Assembly (NCBI GenBank): GCA_003248655.1
Contig: QFPM01000028.1
Location: 1-22,196 of the forward strand
DNA from: Microbacterium sp.
Lineage (GTDB): Bacteria; Actinomycetota; Actinomycetes; Actinomycetales; Microbacteriaceae
Length of the DNA: 22,196 bases
Reading direction: 5' to 3'
The notes beneath the pieces are model-generated. The model saw nothing but the letters and a program-made list of their open reading frames with translations, did no database searches and was not told the origin of the DNA. Shown one piece after another: positions 22,193 to 22,196 of this stretch (within the stretch, counting starts at the first letter, position 1; each line of letters starts with the position of its first letter). A program made the position numbers and the translations under genes.

Positions 22193-22196
22193 ACCA

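Noticed and set aside
1..22196. CRISPR array, rRNA or complete tRNA gene
   Set aside because: No regularly spaced repeat-spacer pattern and no recognisable structural RNA was seen on either strand; the only phased repeats are the short operator-like ones reported.

Overview
The window is GC-rich DNA with strong actinobacterial codon bias. Gene content and protein style (APC permeases, SolA-type oxidase, Microbacterium-like small proteins) point to Actinomycetota, most likely Microbacteriaceae. That assignment is inference: there is no rRNA or other marker here.

Layout. (1) Positions 1-5209 are metabolic. A truncated APC permease fragment on the minus strand diverges from a tight plus-strand operon at 868-5209. 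The operon encodes an intact APC permease, an ornithine cyclodeaminase/mu-crystallin family protein of the type often named tyramine oxidase subunit B, a SolA-like FAD amine oxidase and a RidA-family imine deaminase. Together they suggest uptake and oxidative deamination of an amine or N-methylated amino acid, with RidA clearing reactive imines. (2) Positions 5250-7164 hold a decayed minus-strand pair: a MazG-like pyrophosphohydrolase remnant, translationally coupled to a GIY-YIG nuclease/DUF2075 helicase gene that carries a one-base frameshift. (3) Positions 7268-8693 hold small accessory genes: an XRE regulator, a divergent unknown gene with an inverted repeat between them, and a small CxxC protein. 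(4) Positions 8784-13226 are a defence-like cassette: an excisionase-type HTH protein, a 1086-residue degenerate-PLD/SNF2-type helicase, a DUF4391 protein and the first ~120 residues of a type III Mod methyltransferase. (5) The Mod gene is cut by a three-gene mobile element (about 13226 to about 17060). It carries a complete tyrosine recombinase, a Cro/C1-type HTH protein and a 654-residue protein with six zinc ribbons followed by a degenerate tyrosine-recombinase-like domain; all three genes overlap by ATGA. No Res subunit or Mod C-terminus is visible beyond it. (6) Positions 17067-19802 (minus) encode a 911-residue protein with an N-terminal PD-(D/E)xK-like nuclease domain and a NACHT/STAND ATPase, a candidate anti-phage effector. 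(7) Positions 20233-22071 hold a calcineurin-like phosphoesterase with a phased repeat array in front of it, an unknown 158-residue protein, and a HigA-like antitoxin with a possible toxin remnant.

Overall this is a catabolic operon next to an accessory/defence island in which several systems are visibly broken (MazG, DUF2075, Mod, perhaps HigB), while the NACHT protein, the helicase and the recombinase trio look intact. The most interesting objects are the nuclease-NACHT protein, the zinc-ribbon/recombinase-like protein, the helicase-DUF4391-Mod cassette and the 10-bp-phased repeat array at 21068-21114.
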